64,000 nt of DNA from Lysobacteraceae bacterium NML95-0200 (GCA_002798255.1 NWQQ01000021.1:247422-311421); one strand, 5' to 3'. Shown: positions 45,993-55,612, counted from the stretch's first letter. Translations and numbers: made by a program. The notes: generated from the sequence alone by a model not told the origin.

Positions 45993-46706
45993 TCAACAGC
46001 GGATGTTTTGCACTCCAGGAGCATTGATAGCACGACGCTGGGCGGCGGCATTGAAACCTGCCGGGGCCTCCACGTCCAGCCAGAAGCGGCTGCCGCTTGC
46101 GTTTGGCAGCAACTGCGCGCGGAAACCTTTGGCGCGCAATGCCGCCTGATGGCGACGGGCGTTTTCTTCGCTGCCAAAACGTCCCAAGGCAATACCGTTT
46201 TGCTGCTCGCCCTGTTTAATGACCACCAGATCGTTGAATCCGGCTGCACGCAGCCGTGCGGCCATGGCGTTGGCTTCTGCGGCACTGGCAAGCGGCGGCA
46301 GTTGTACGTTGTAACCACGATGACTGCCCGGCTCTTGCCGCAGCTTCACTTTGGCACCGGCGCTGCGGAGGCTGGCAGCGGCCTGCTCTGGCGTTTCGGT
46401 AAACGGGCCAAAACTTGCGCAAACCGGCCTGCCCGGTGCGGCTGGCGGGGCGGCTTCGGCTACTTCCGGCAGTGGCTCGGGGATTTCCGGCTGCGGTAAA
46501 TCTTGCGACATTGGCGGCGGTGTTTGGACGTCCGCCTCGGTTGCGGGCAGCGGCAAGTCGCCGGCTTCTTCCAGCAGTTGCAAGCGCGGGATGCTGGCAT
46601 CCACACGCACGCCGGAGTCGGCAACCGCCGGGCGATGCAAAGCCCACCAGGCCAGCACGCCCAGATTCATGACCAATAACCAAACCAGCAACATTCGCGC
46701 AAACAT
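45993..46706 (-). CDS. SPOR-domain membrane protein
   Basis: 237 residues. An N-terminal signal anchor (ARMLLVWLLVMNLGVLAWWAL), a Pro/Glu-rich linker (about 45-95), then two SPOR-like stretches: ASFGPFTETPEQAAASLRSA to VQLPPLASAAEANAMAARL, and GIALGRFGSEENARRHQAAL. SPOR domains bind denuded glycan strands at septa. ATG 46706 lies seven bases after coaX, so it is the last gene of birA-coaX-SPOR. Confidence 0.88.
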   Translation of the reverse strand: MFARMLLVWLLVMNLGVLAWWALHRPAVADSGVRVDASIPRLQLLEEAGDLPLPATEADVQTPPPMSQDLPQPEIPEPLPEVAEAAPPAAPGRPVCASFGPFTETPEQAAASLRSAGAKVKLRQEPGSHRGYNVQLPPLASAAEANAMAARLRAAGFNDLVVIKQGEQQNGIALGRFGSEENARRHQAALRAKGFRAQLLPNASGSRFWLDVEAPAGFNAAAQRRAINAPGVQNIRC

Positions 46707-46713
46707 CAGCGAA

Positions 46714-47430
46714 TTATGCCTGATTGCCCGCAGCTGCCCAGTGTGCAAGACCTGCCAGCACCAGATGCGGCTGATGCTGCGCACCGGGCAAGTGGGGCAA
46801 AAGCACATCCGCGCCACCGCCATGCAGGCACAAGGTGGGCAGCGCGCCCAGCCTGGCTGCCGCGTGCTGACGACTGGCTTCAATCAGCGCCAATGCCGCG
46901 CCCTGACAACCTGCGGCAAGCGCATCCAGGGTATTGCCGGCAAAGTCCGTGCCCTGCCCGCCCACTGCAGGCAATTGCGCGGCGCGCGCTTGCAGGCTCT
47001 CACGCATCAGGCTGGGGGATGGGGCGATTTTCCCACCCAGATGCCGACCATCCGCCGCCAGCAAGTCCACGGTCAAGGCGGTTCCGACCCCCACTATCAG
47101 CATCGGCTGCGCATCCATGCTTGCGGCAAGCAATGCCAGAAAACGGTCAACACCCAGCTTTTCCGGTGTGGCGTAAGCAATGCGCAAGCGCCCCGCGCAG
47201 GCACTCGTGCGTGCAAACGAAACCCGGGCAAAGCGGCCAAGCAAGGCCTCAAGCAATGCCTGCCGCAAGGCAGGCGCGGCTACCGATGACACCCAGGCGG
47301 TTTCGCCGCAGACTTCATCGGGCAGCGCCGCCAGCCAGTCATGCTGCTGATGCGGCAGATAGCGCACTTCATCCAGCGTTTGTGCGTATTTCAGCCGGGT
47401 ATTGCCCAGGTCAAACAACCAGTCACGCAT
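46714..47430 (-). CDS. coaX: Type III pantothenate kinase
   Basis: 238 residues. WLFDLGNTRLKYA (phosphate loop), GVDRFLALLAA, IVGVGTALTVDLLAADGRHLGG and GGADVLLPHLPG mark CoaX, which phosphorylates pantothenate in the first step of CoA synthesis and is insensitive to CoA feedback. Its start overlaps the birA stop by eight bases, the common birA-coaX arrangement. Confidence 0.95.
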   Translation of the reverse strand: MRDWLFDLGNTRLKYAQTLDEVRYLPHQQHDWLAALPDEVCGETAWVSSVAAPALRQALLEALLGRFARVSFARTSACAGRLRIAYATPEKLGVDRFLALLAASMDAQPMLIVGVGTALTVDLLAADGRHLGGKIAPSPSLMRESLQARAAQLPAVGGQGTDFAGNTLDALAAGCQGAALALIEASRQHAAARLGALPTLCLHGGGADVLLPHLPGAQHQPHLVLAGLAHWAAAGNQA

Positions 47431-48409
47431 GGCTTACCCTCACACTGACTTCTCCCGAATGCAGTATTTTTTCGCCGGTTTCAGTCAGCACCCGCAGGCC
47501 GCCGTTTTCGGCCAAGCCCAGCACTCGCGCGTTGAAATCAGCCCCTGCCGTTTTGACCTGCACATCGCGCCCGGCAAGCCCGTCCAGCGCCTGCCAGCGC
47601 GACAAAAATGGCTTTAGCCCCTGTGCATCAAACGCTTCCAGCGCAGGCAGCAGATGCTCAAGCAATGTGACCAGCAGCGCATTGCGTGAAGGTGTCTGCC
47701 CCAACGCGCCGGCCAAGTCCACCCAGGCCTGGTCGATATGCTGCGCAAAAGTCGGTGGCATACGGACATTCAAGCCAAGGCCTATCACCGCACGCGCCTT
47801 GCCGCCAGGCTCGCTGCCGCCCTCGACCAGCAGGCCGCCCAATTTGCGCTCGGCCAGCCATACATCATTCGGCCATTTCAGCCGTATATCCAGCCTGGTG
47901 TGCTGGCGTAACGCCTCGGCCACGGCAATACCGGCCACCAGACTCAAGCCGGAAAGACCTGCAAGCCCGGCAGTAAAACGCCTGTCCAGCGACAGATACA
48001 AATTGGCTGCCAGGGGGGAAGCCCAATGCCGCCCGCGTCGCCCGCGCCCGGCGGTTTGCTGCTCGGCCAGCAAGACCCGCGCCCCCTGCACCGGTGCTGG
48101 CTGGCACAACAGTGCGTCATTGGTAGAGGCGATTTGCCAAGCCACCTGCAAAGACTCCAGCCCGGCCTGTGCTGAAAGCTGACTGCGGATAGTCCCGGCA
48201 TCCAGCAATTCCAAAGGCTGCGCGAGTACATATTCGCCTGCCCCGGTCATGACGACTTCAATCCCCGACTGGCGCAGGGCTTCAATCTGCCGCCCCAGCG
48301 CATCCGGCGAAAGCGCATGAATGGCAGCGAGTGTTGCAGCATCGGCAGGTGCCCGCTGCAGGCTTTGCAGCAGGGAGCGTTGCAGGCAGTCGGCAGAAAA
48401 ATCACTCAT
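47423..48409 (-). CDS. birA: Biotin-protein ligase / biotin operon repressor
   Basis: 328 residues. An N-terminal winged helix (about 8-62), the ATP/biotin loop GRGRRGR (121-127), KWPNDVWLAERKLGG and GLGLNV in the catalytic core, and a C-terminal SH3-like domain. It makes biotinyl-AMP, biotinylates acetyl-CoA carboxylase, and may repress biotin genes. ATG 48409 gives the standard N-terminus. Confidence 0.95.
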   Translation of the reverse strand: MSDFSADCLQRSLLQSLQRAPADAATLAAIHALSPDALGRQIEALRQSGIEVVMTGAGEYVLAQPLELLDAGTIRSQLSAQAGLESLQVAWQIASTNDALLCQPAPVQGARVLLAEQQTAGRGRRGRHWASPLAANLYLSLDRRFTAGLAGLSGLSLVAGIAVAEALRQHTRLDIRLKWPNDVWLAERKLGGLLVEGGSEPGGKARAVIGLGLNVRMPPTFAQHIDQAWVDLAGALGQTPSRNALLVTLLEHLLPALEAFDAQGLKPFLSRWQALDGLAGRDVQVKTAGADFNARVLGLAENGGLRVLTETGEKILHSGEVSVRVSHA

Positions 48410-48498
48410 GCGCGAATTATCGCCCCTGGAGCGATACGTAACTCGCCCTGCGGTGCGGGTACGGTTTTTGCCGGGCATGTTCCAGGCAATGGACAAAA

Positions 48499-49878
48499 TC
48501 AGCGCGGCCCGGGCAGCTTGACTTCAAACCTTGCGCCGCCCAGTTCCTGCGAGGCACTGACCTGCAAGCGACCAGCATAGCCGTGCACGATGTCCTGCAC
48601 GATAGACAGGCCAATACCATGGCCTTGCACGCGCTCGTCACCGCGCACGCCACGCTGCAAAACTTTTTCGACTTTTTCTTCCGGAATGCCGGGGCCATCA
48701 TCATCCACCGCCAGCATCACCCCCTTGCCGTCTTTCACGACCGTCAGCAACACGCGGGATTTCGCCCATTTGAAGGCGTTTTCCAGCAGGTTGCCCAGTA
48801 GCTCCTGCAAATCACCAAGCTCACCGTGGAAGCAGGCGGTTTCATCCAGCTCGAACTCGCACAGCACGCCTTTGGCCGCATAGATTTTTTCCAGCCCCAC
48901 CACGATTTGCTCGGCCTGCGGCAGGATTTCCAGCGGTGCTGAAAACAGCTTATGACCGCCCGATGCCGCCCGCGAAAGCTGGTAAGACACCAGATTGTTC
49001 ATGCGCAGCAACTGGGTATTGAGTTCTTCGCGCAGCTCTGCCTCACCGGCATCACTGTCCAGCCGGGCACGCAGTACCGCCAGCGGTGTTTTCAGGCTAT
49101 GCGCCAGGTCAGCCAGGGTATTGCGCTGCCGCTCCAGCTGGGTGCGCTCGCTTTCGATAAGCGCATTGATACTGTCAGTCAACGGCGCCAGCTCACGCGG
49201 GTGGTGCTCGCTCATACCGACCGCCTTGCCGAGTTTTACCCGGTCAAGCTCGGCAATCACATGGCGCAGCGGACGCAAGCTCCAGCGCAGTGTCAGCATC
49301 TGCAACAGCAACAGAAATGCCGCCGCCGCGCCCAGATAAGTCCACAATGCACTGCGGAACACATTGATTTGCGCCTCCAAAAGGCGCGTGTCTTCCATGA
49401 CATGGATGGTGTAGTGGATATCGTCACCACGCGCGCCGGGCGCAATGAAGCTGCGCGAATAGCGGTAGACCTCGCCGGGGCTGCCACTGATATTGCGCAT
49501 CGGCAGTGGCCCTTCGAAACGCTCCTCGCCTTCTTCAAGCATCTGTCCTTCCGGCAGGGTCGGCCCTTCGGCGGAAGTGGAATGCCAATGCCCGCTGGGC
49601 ACCGACAATTGCGCGTAGAGCCCGCTGCCGGGACGGTCAAGACGCGGGTCCGGCGCCCGGTATGGCGGAATCAGATAGCCGTCGATATCAAATTCGGTAC
49701 CGGCGGTATAGGCCAGCGCATAGTTCACCAGCCGGTCATGCATATTGCGCTCGGCGGTGTCGATGAAGGCGCGGTCAAGCGCCACCCCCACCACGGCCAT
49801 GAACGCAATCAAACCAATGCCAGCCGCCATTAATTGGCGACTGGCAAGCGAACGTGGACGCCAGAAATACCCGGCCAT
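48499..49878 (-). CDS. phoQ: PhoQ-like sensor histidine kinase
   Basis: 459 residues. Spans near 17-36 and 177-196 flank a periplasmic sensor rich in Glu (AEGPTLPEGQMLEEGEERFE), consistent with cation sensing. HAMP region, then the H-box LADLAHSLKTPLAVLR (His260, PhoQ-like), N-box NLLENAFKWA, G1 DDDGPGIP and G2 GHGIGLSIV. Gene pair with phoP 24 bases upstream. Confidence 0.92.
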   Translation of the reverse strand: MAGYFWRPRSLASRQLMAAGIGLIAFMAVVGVALDRAFIDTAERNMHDRLVNYALAYTAGTEFDIDGYLIPPYRAPDPRLDRPGSGLYAQLSVPSGHWHSTSAEGPTLPEGQMLEEGEERFEGPLPMRNISGSPGEVYRYSRSFIAPGARGDDIHYTIHVMEDTRLLEAQINVFRSALWTYLGAAAAFLLLLQMLTLRWSLRPLRHVIAELDRVKLGKAVGMSEHHPRELAPLTDSINALIESERTQLERQRNTLADLAHSLKTPLAVLRARLDSDAGEAELREELNTQLLRMNNLVSYQLSRAASGGHKLFSAPLEILPQAEQIVVGLEKIYAAKGVLCEFELDETACFHGELGDLQELLGNLLENAFKWAKSRVLLTVVKDGKGVMLAVDDDGPGIPEEKVEKVLQRGVRGDERVQGHGIGLSIVQDIVHGYAGRLQVSASQELGGARFEVKLPGPR

Positions 49879-49902
49879 CAGCGTACAGCGGCAATGCGCG
49901 TA

Positions 49903-50589
49903 TCAGTTTTCACCGCTGCGCGGGATGGCAAAGCGATAGCCCCGGCCGCGCACGGTTTCGATTGGCTTGAGCTCGCCATCAGGGTCGAGCTTGCGCCGCA
50001 GGCGGCCAATGAAGACTTCCAGCACGTTGGAGTCGCGGTCAAAGTCCTGCTGATAGATGTGCTCGGTGAGGTCGGCCTTGGACACCAGCTCGCCAGCGTG
50101 CATCATCAGGTATTCCAGCACCTTGTATTCATAGCTGGTAAGGTCAACGTTCTGGCCATGCACGGTGACCGTTTGCGCCGCCAAATCCAGCACCACCGGG
50201 CCGCATTCCAGCGAAGGCTTGCTCCAGCCTGCCGCGCGGCGCACCAGGGCATTGATACGGGCGAGCAGCTCCTCGACATGGAAGGGCTTGACCAGATAAT
50301 CGTCTGCGCCCTGCTTCAGGCCATCAACCTTGTCCTGCCAGCTGGAGCGCGCGGTCAGGATGAGAATCGGGAACTTCTTGTCCTCATCACGCAGCGCCTT
50401 GATGAGCTCCATGCCACTCATCTTCGGCAGCCCAAGGTCGATGATGGCGATATCAAACGGGACTTCGCGCCCCATATACAGCCCTTCTTCGCCATCCTGG
50501 GCCGCATCCACTGCATAGCCCTCGCGCATCAGCCGGGCGGCCAGCGTTTCCCGCAACGGGGCTTCATCTTCGACTAGCAAAATACGCAT
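49903..50589 (-). CDS. phoP: PhoP-like OmpR-family response regulator
   Basis: 228 residues. Receiver domain with phosphoacceptor Asp51 (IAIIDLGLPKMSG), Thr/Lys residues in LTARSSWQDKV and GADDYLVKPFHVEELLAR, which match PhoP closely; C-terminal winged helix ending VRGRGYRFAIP. GGAG sits seven bases before the ATG. Likely controls Mg2+/cationic-peptide stress genes. Confidence 0.94.
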   Translation of the reverse strand: MRILLVEDEAPLRETLAARLMREGYAVDAAQDGEEGLYMGREVPFDIAIIDLGLPKMSGMELIKALRDEDKKFPILILTARSSWQDKVDGLKQGADDYLVKPFHVEELLARINALVRRAAGWSKPSLECGPVVLDLAAQTVTVHGQNVDLTSYEYKVLEYLMMHAGELVSKADLTEHIYQQDFDRDSNVLEVFIGRLRRKLDPDGELKPIETVRGRGYRFAIPRSGEN

Positions 50590-50646
50590 GACTTAACTCC
50601 ATGAGCATGCCGCACTGGCTGCCCTTAAATAATACATTTGTCCAGC

Positions 50647-51021
50647 TTAAGGCCTGTCGATGTCATCGCGATGTGTAGGCGAAAACGCCGGCAGCCTGGG
50701 TGATGAGCGCAGACTGGCCGGATCATCGACCACCACCATCACCCGTCCTCCCGGTGTCAATACCTTGACCCGATGAATCTCGCGTCCCTCGAACCGCAGG
50801 GTTTCCACGCCGAGCACTTGCCCGCCAGTAGCGCGCTCCACCCGCCGTACCGCTGCGGACATGCCACCGGCATCACGCGCAAGGGATGAGCGCTGCCGCC
50901 CGGCCTGCTCGCCTCTGAAGCCCTGCCCGTCACCCAGACGCGACTCACGCGCTTGCTGGGCGGACGCCAGCAGCGGCATCACGGCAAACATCGACAACAA
51001 GGCAATGGAGAAACCGCGCAC
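50647..51021 (-). CDS. PepSY-domain exported protein upstream of phoP
   Basis: 124 residues from GTG 51021, chosen because GGAG lies five bases upstream and the signal peptide (VRGFSIALLSMFAVMPLLASA) then starts correctly; the next ATG is inside the signal peptide. The mature part ends in a PepSY-like unit (AVRRVERATGGQVLGVE, then IHRVKVLTPGGRVMVVVDD). Xanthomonads commonly have such a gene before phoPQ; it may tune the sensor. Confidence 0.82.
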   Translation of the reverse strand: MRGFSIALLSMFAVMPLLASAQQARESRLGDGQGFRGEQAGRQRSSLARDAGGMSAAVRRVERATGGQVLGVETLRFEGREIHRVKVLTPGGRVMVVVDDPASLRSSPRLPAFSPTHRDDIDRP

Positions 51022-51079
51022 AATGGCTCCATCAGGAGACTGGGGATGCCAGTCTGAACAGGGGGCATTGAACTTGCCC

Positions 51080-52060
51080 TTAACCTGCCGCAAATGCCGC
51101 CTGGCGACTCAGGGCTTCTTCAATCAACGTCCAGTTGGCGCCGGCCTGATGCGCGCCCTCGCTCAATACCTGACGGAACAGCCGACCACCGGGCTCGCCG
51201 TGGAACAGTCCCAACAAATGCCGGGTGATGTGCTTGAGCGCCACGCCATGCTGCAACTGGCGCTCGATATACGGGCGCAAACGCCGCAGCAATTGAGCGC
51301 GCGCCAGCGGCTGTGTGCCGCGCCAGTGTGACTCAATCTGGTGCAGCAGATACGGCGTGTGATAGGCAGCGCGCCCCAGCATCACGCCATCCACCCGGCC
51401 GCGCTGCGCCTCGATGCTGGCAATATCGGCCAGGCCGCCATTGAGCTCGATGCACAGCTGCGGGCGCTCCTGCTTGAGTTGCCATGCCCAGTCATAACGC
51501 AATGGCGGCACCTCGCGGTTTTCTTTGGGGGAAAGCCCCTGTAGCCAGGCATTGCGCGCATGCACGATGAAATGGTTGCAGCCCTTATCGGCCACCTGGT
51601 CGATAAAGGCGCGGAATTTTGGGTAGTCGTGGTCATCATCCACCCCCAGGCGGCACTTCACCGTCACCGGCACCTGGCCTGCGGCATCACGCATCGCCGC
51701 CACACAATCGGCCACCAGCGCCGGCTCGCGCATCAGGCAGGCGCCAAAGCGTCCGGCTTGCACCCGGTCGGAGGGGCAGCCGCAGTTGAGGTTGATTTCA
51801 TCAAAACCGTATTCCACCGCGATACGGCTTGCCTCGGCCAGCAAGGCCGGGTCGCTGCCGCCCAGTTGCAGGGCGACCGGGTGCTCGACTTCATCCTTGG
51901 CCAGCAAAGTTTGCCTATCGCCATGAATCACCGCATTGGCGTGCACCATCTCGGTATAAAGCCTGGCAGAAGGCGCAAGGATGCGATGAAAAACGCGACA
52001 ATGGGTATCAGTCCAGTCCATCATCGGCGCGATGGAAAGCTGTAGCGCGGGCACAGTCAT
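51080..52060 (-). CDS. dusA: tRNA-dihydrouridine(20/20a) synthase
   Basis: 326 residues. LSIAPMMDWTDTHCRVFHRI (FMN loop of DusA), INLNCGCPSDRVQAGRFGAC with catalytic Cys, VKCRLGVDD, FIVHARNAWLQGLSPKENRE and GVMLGRAAYHTPYLL. It modifies U20/U20a. GGAG lies seven bases before ATG 52060; longer forms run through the terminator and tRNA. Confidence 0.96.
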   Translation of the reverse strand: MTVPALQLSIAPMMDWTDTHCRVFHRILAPSARLYTEMVHANAVIHGDRQTLLAKDEVEHPVALQLGGSDPALLAEASRIAVEYGFDEINLNCGCPSDRVQAGRFGACLMREPALVADCVAAMRDAAGQVPVTVKCRLGVDDDHDYPKFRAFIDQVADKGCNHFIVHARNAWLQGLSPKENREVPPLRYDWAWQLKQERPQLCIELNGGLADIASIEAQRGRVDGVMLGRAAYHTPYLLHQIESHWRGTQPLARAQLLRRLRPYIERQLQHGVALKHITRHLLGLFHGEPGGRLFRQVLSEGAHQAGANWTLIEEALSRQAAFAAG

Positions 52061-52077
52061 GAGCTTTCTCCGGCATA

Positions 52078-52110
52078 GAAAAAACCAAGGCCGCGACAAT
52101 GCGCGGCCTT
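52078..52110 (-). terminator. Intrinsic terminator after tRNA-Asn
   Basis: Nine-base arms aaggccgcg (52087-52095) and cgcggcctt (52102-52110), loop of six; followed on the minus strand by ggtttttt. It separates the tRNA transcript from dusA. Confidence 0.87.
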
Positions 52111-52122
52111 GATTTCGCGATA

Positions 52123-52199
52123 TGGCGCCCGAAGTTGGACTCGAACCAACGACCCCCTGATTAACAGTCAAGTGCTCTAACCGGCTGAGCTATTCGGGC
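52123..52199 (-). tRNA. tRNA-Asn (GTT)
   Basis: 77 bases with encoded CCA. Acceptor GCCCGAA/TTCGGGC, discriminator G, anticodon arm CTTGA-CTGTTAA-TCAGG with anticodon GTT, T-loop GTTCGAGTC. All arms pair. Confidence 0.97.
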
Positions 52200-52251
52200 G
52201 AAGGAGGCGCATGTTAGACCCGTATTTTTCAAAGGTCAATAGTTTTCTTTA

Positions 52252-52396
52252 CGGAACCTCTCAATATTCAGAGGTTCCGCGCAGGTCATGGATGACCTGC
52301 CACGAATCAATCATGCCAGTGATTGATTCGTGTGAGCCAAGTCCGGACTTGGTGCCGGACTTGGCGTGGGCTGACAACGCCAGGATGGCGTTGTTC
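52252..52396. repeat. Five consecutive inverted repeats (tandem hairpin array)
   Basis: Within 145 bases there are five stems with different sequences: 52252-52261/52270-52279 (10 bp), 52281-52289/52292-52300 (9 bp), 52301-52313/52320-52332 (13 bp), 52336-52346/52355-52365 (11 bp) and 52374-52382/52386-52394 (9 bp). All are perfect and nearly abut. The second encloses CATGGATG. No T-runs follow, so they are not serial terminators. Length, regularity and lack of a gene suggest a repetitive element or structured RNA. Confidence 0.7.
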
Positions 52397-52406
52397 AGAC
52401 CTTCCT

Positions 52407-52934
52407 TTACATCGGGCAGGAATTTCCCTCGCCACGCCTGTCTATCCGGCTGCGTCCGGCATTGTTGACCACCACCTGCGCCCGCAACCGCCCCGCAAGG
52501 CAGACATTGACGGTGAGATTGCTGCCATGACTGGCGCCGGTGGGCAGATAGCGCAGCCTTGGCCGCCCATGATTGCTGCGAATGGACAGGCTGTCCTGGC
52601 CGCCCTGACGCATGGCGATGATGTCGGCCTCGCGCTCGGGCTGGTCATTGCCATCGGTATCGACAAATACCATCCAGCCCCGGCTCCAGTCACTGTCATG
52701 AATGCAGCGCCCATTGCTTTGCGGGCACACCACCACCATGCGCTGGCGGCTGATGGCCTCTATCCGCGCCAGTGCAAAGTCGGTACTCAGCTCATGGACA
52801 CCGGCGCGCACCTGCTGCGCCGCCAGCAACTGCCTGATGCCGGGCATGGCCACGCCCATGCTGATGCCAAGCAAGACCAGCACCATCACCATTTCAATCA
52901 GGGTCATGCCGGTTTGAAGATATTTGCGTGTCAT
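52407..52934 (-). CDS. FimT/GspH-like minor pseudopilin
   Basis: 175 residues. Type III signal: short basic leader, then G-MTLIEMVMVLVLLGISMGVA with cleavage after Gly9. The C-terminal part (ALARIEAISRQRMVVVCPQS, WMVFVDTDGN) matches the GspH/FimT domain, including Cys pair. Stand-alone: no fimU-pilVWXE genes adjoin it. It may prime pili or bind DNA, as FimT does in naturally competent bacteria. Confidence 0.9.
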   Translation of the reverse strand: MTRKYLQTGMTLIEMVMVLVLLGISMGVAMPGIRQLLAAQQVRAGVHELSTDFALARIEAISRQRMVVVCPQSNGRCIHDSDWSRGWMVFVDTDGNDQPEREADIIAMRQGGQDSLSIRSNHGRPRLRYLPTGASHGSNLTVNVCLAGRLRAQVVVNNAGRSRIDRRGEGNSCPM

Positions 52935-53069
52935 GGCTCATCTCCCTGTGGCGTAAGTGCAGCATCACCGCACTACGGCCATGCCGCTATCGGCAAGCGG
53001 CAAAGCTGCCGTTAAGAAAAATCCGCATGGCGTTGTCCGCAAACTGGTGCAGCTCCGTATCATTGGCGG

Positions 53070-55094
53070 ATGCACGATAACGACCAAGATGCCGGTTTCA
53101 GGCTGATTTCCCCCTACGCGCCTGCCGGTGACCAGCCCCAGGCGATTGAAAAGCTGGTAGCCGGCTTCAATGCCGGGCTGGCGCAGCAGACCTTGCTGGG
53201 CGTGACCGGCTCGGGCAAGACCTACACCATCGCCAATGTCATCCAGCAGGTGCAACGGCCTACCCTGGTGATGGCGCATAACAAGACGCTGGCCGCGCAG
53301 TTGTATGGCGAGTTCAAAAATTTCTTTCCGCACAACGCGGTGGAGTATTTCGTCAGCTATTACGACTACTACCAGCCCGAAGCCTATGTGCCTTCGTCCG
53401 ATACCTATATCGAAAAAGACAGCTCCACCAACGAGCATATCGAGCAGATGCGGCTGGCGGCCACCAAGGCGCTGCTCTCGCGCCGCGATGCGATTATCGT
53501 CGGCACGGTCTCGGCCATCTATGGCCTGGGCGACCCGGAAGACTACCTGAAACTGCGGCTGATTCTGGCGCGCGGCGAGCGCATCGGCCAGCGCGATTTG
53601 ATTCGCCAGCTCACCGAGCTGCAATACATCCGCAACGATACCGAGCTGCGTCGCGGCACTTACCGGGTACGTGGCGAAATCATCGACGTGCATCCGGCCG
53701 AATCGGAAATGGAAGCCCTGCGCATCGAGTTGTTTGATGGCGAAATCGAGCAACTGGCATTGTTTGACCCGCTGACCGGCAGCATCATCAAACGCATTCC
53801 GCGCTATACGGTGTATCCCAAGACCCATTACGCCAGCACCCGCGAAAGCGTGCTGAACGCCATTGACACCATCAAGCTGGAGCTGGCCGAACGGCTGGAA
53901 GAGCTGTATGCACAAAACAAGCTGCTGGAAGCGCAGCGCCTGCAACAGCGCACCCAGTACGACCTGGAAATGATGGCGGAAGTAGGTTTTTGCACCGGCA
54001 TCGAAAATTACTCGCGGCATCTCACCCGGCGCGCGCCGGGCGAGCCGCCGCCCACCCTGTTTGATTATCTGCCCCCAGATGCGCTGCTGGTGGTGGATGA
54101 GTCGCATGTCACCGTGCCGCAGATTGGCGCCATGTACCGGGGTGACCGTGCACGCAAGGAAACGCTGGTGAACTTCGGCTTCCGCCTGCCCTCGGCGCTG
54201 GACAACCGCCCGCTGCAATTTGAGGAATGGGAAGCGCGCTCGCCGCGCACCATTTTTGTCTCGGCCACCCCCGGCAAATACGAGCTGGAAAAATCGCAAG
54301 GCGAGGTGGTGGAATTGGTGGTGCGCCCCACAGGCCTTGTGGACCCGCCGGTGGAAATCCGCCCGGTCGCCACCCAGGTGGATGATTTGCTCTCGGAAAT
54401 CCACGAACGGGTGGCGATGGGCGACCGCGTGCTGGTAACCACGCTCACCAAACGCATGGCCGAGAACCTCACCGAATACCTCGACGAGCACGATGTGCGG
54501 GTGCGCTATCTGCACTCGGACATCGACACCGTGGAGCGGGTGGAAATCATCCGCGACCTGCGCCTTGGCAAGTTCGATGTACTGGTCGGCATCAACCTGC
54601 TGCGCGAAGGGCTGGACATGCCGGAAGTCTCACTGGTGGCGATTCTCGATGCCGACAAGGAAGGCTTCCTGCGCAGCACCGGCTCGCTGATTCAGACCAT
54701 TGGCCGCGCCGCCCGCAATGTACGCGGCAAGGCCATCCTGTATGCCGACCGCATCACCCGTTCGATGCAGGCGGCACTGGATGAAACCAACCGGCGCCGG
54801 GAAAAACAGCTCGAACACAATGCCCGCCACGGCATCACCCCGCAATCGGTGGTACGGGCGATTGACGACATTCTGGAAGGCGCGCGCGAGGAAAGCGCCG
54901 AGGCACGCAAAAACAAAGGCCGCAGCAAAACCCGTGACAGCCTGGATGACACCCGCAACCTATCACCAGCTGAGCTCGGCAAACATATCGAGGCCATGGA
55001 AGCGAAGATGTACCAGCACGCCCGCGATCTGGAATTTGAAGAAGCGGCCAGGCTGCGTGACGAGGTGCAAAAACTGCGTGAGCGGATGCGCTGA
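53070..55094 (+). CDS. uvrB: Excinuclease ABC subunit B
   Basis: 674 residues. Walker A GVTGSGKT (44-51), damage-binding hairpin [18 protein letters not shown] box, helicase motifs V-VI ([29 protein letters not shown]) and a C-terminal UVR domain ([18 protein letters not shown]). It verifies lesions handed over by UvrA and recruits UvrC. No clear LexA box in the 135-base gap upstream. Confidence 0.97.
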   Translation: MHDNDQDAGFRLISPYAPAGDQPQAIEKLVAGFNAGLAQQTLLGVTGSGKTYTIANVIQQVQRPTLVMAHNKTLAAQLYGEFKNFFPHNAVEYFVSYYDYYQPEAYVPSSDTYIEKDSSTNEHIEQMRLAATKALLSRRDAIIVGTVSAIYGLGDPEDYLKLRLILARGERIGQRDLIRQLTELQYIRNDTELRRGTYRVRGEIIDVHPAESEMEALRIELFDGEIEQLALFDPLTGSIIKRIPRYTVYPKTHYASTRESVLNAIDTIKLELAERLEELYAQNKLLEAQRLQQRTQYDLEMMAEVGFCTGIENYSRHLTRRAPGEPPPTLFDYLPPDALLVVDESHVTVPQIGAMYRGDRARKETLVNFGFRLPSALDNRPLQFEEWEARSPRTIFVSATPGKYELEKSQGEVVELVVRPTGLVDPPVEIRPVATQVDDLLSEIHERVAMGDRVLVTTLTKRMAENLTEYLDEHDVRVRYLHSDIDTVERVEIIRDLRLGKFDVLVGINLLREGLDMPEVSLVAILDADKEGFLRSTGSLIQTIGRAARNVRGKAILYADRITRSMQAALDETNRRREKQLEHNARHGITPQSVVRAIDDILEGAREESAEARKNKGRSKTRDSLDDTRNLSPAELGKHIEAMEAKMYQHARDLEFEEAARLRDEVQKLRERMR

Positions 55095-55105
55095 AACTGC
55101 AAGGT

Positions 55106-55570
55106 TCAGCGCTCTTGCAACACGAACGAACCAATTGAGATGCCCAAGTCCCAGCCAGTACCTCTCCCTGTCAGGGCCAGCGATATGGTGCCCTTGGTGA
55201 CCACTTGCGCCCTGGCTGAACGCACTGCCCCCGCGTGTACCTCGGCTGCCGCATAGCGCCCCAAGACATCACGGATCCGATAAATGCCATAAAACTCGCC
55301 GCGACCATCGTGGATACGTGATTTTCCGAATGTAACGCCGCCTCCACGCGAAACAATCGCCACTTTCAGCTGGCTGCCATCATTACAGCGTACTACGCCT
55401 TGTCCTTCGGCGGTCTTGTAAAACAGTGACCAGCCTTCCAGGCGATATTCAAGCCAGCACTCCAGCACACCGCCTTCTTCTGCCTGCGCAGCAGATGGAA
55501 ACAGGGCTACACATCCAAGTAACAACAAGCAGGTCAGGCGTAGAATCCTGCAATAGGCAAAAGCTGACAT
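55106..55570 (-). CDS. Uncharacterised exported protein
   Basis: 154 residues from ATG 55570. Signal peptide (CRILRLTCLLLLGCVALFPS, cleavage after AQA). The mature part is beta-rich with short conserved-looking pieces (LFYKTAEGQGVVRCNDGSQL, RGGGVTFGKSRI, GTISLALTGRGTGWDLGISI); two Cys could form a disulphide. No family recognised; the Gly-rich pattern recalls small periplasmic beta proteins such as DUF992, but this is weak. Confidence 0.75.
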   Translation of the reverse strand: MSAFAYCRILRLTCLLLLGCVALFPSAAQAEEGGVLECWLEYRLEGWSLFYKTAEGQGVVRCNDGSQLKVAIVSRGGGVTFGKSRIHDGRGEFYGIYRIRDVLGRYAAAEVHAGAVRSARAQVVTKGTISLALTGRGTGWDLGISIGSFVLQER

Positions 55571-55612
55571 GTAGCTCCAAGCGCGGCTATAGGGACAAGA
55601 AAAGCGCACTCA

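Noticed and set aside
52252..52396. CRISPR array or integron attC sites
   Set aside because: The units differ from each other and lack spacers of constant length; no attC core sites or integrase gene are present.
53016..53069. LexA operator before uvrB
   Set aside because: No sequence near the start resembles the enterobacterial or xanthomonad LexA boxes well enough to claim one.
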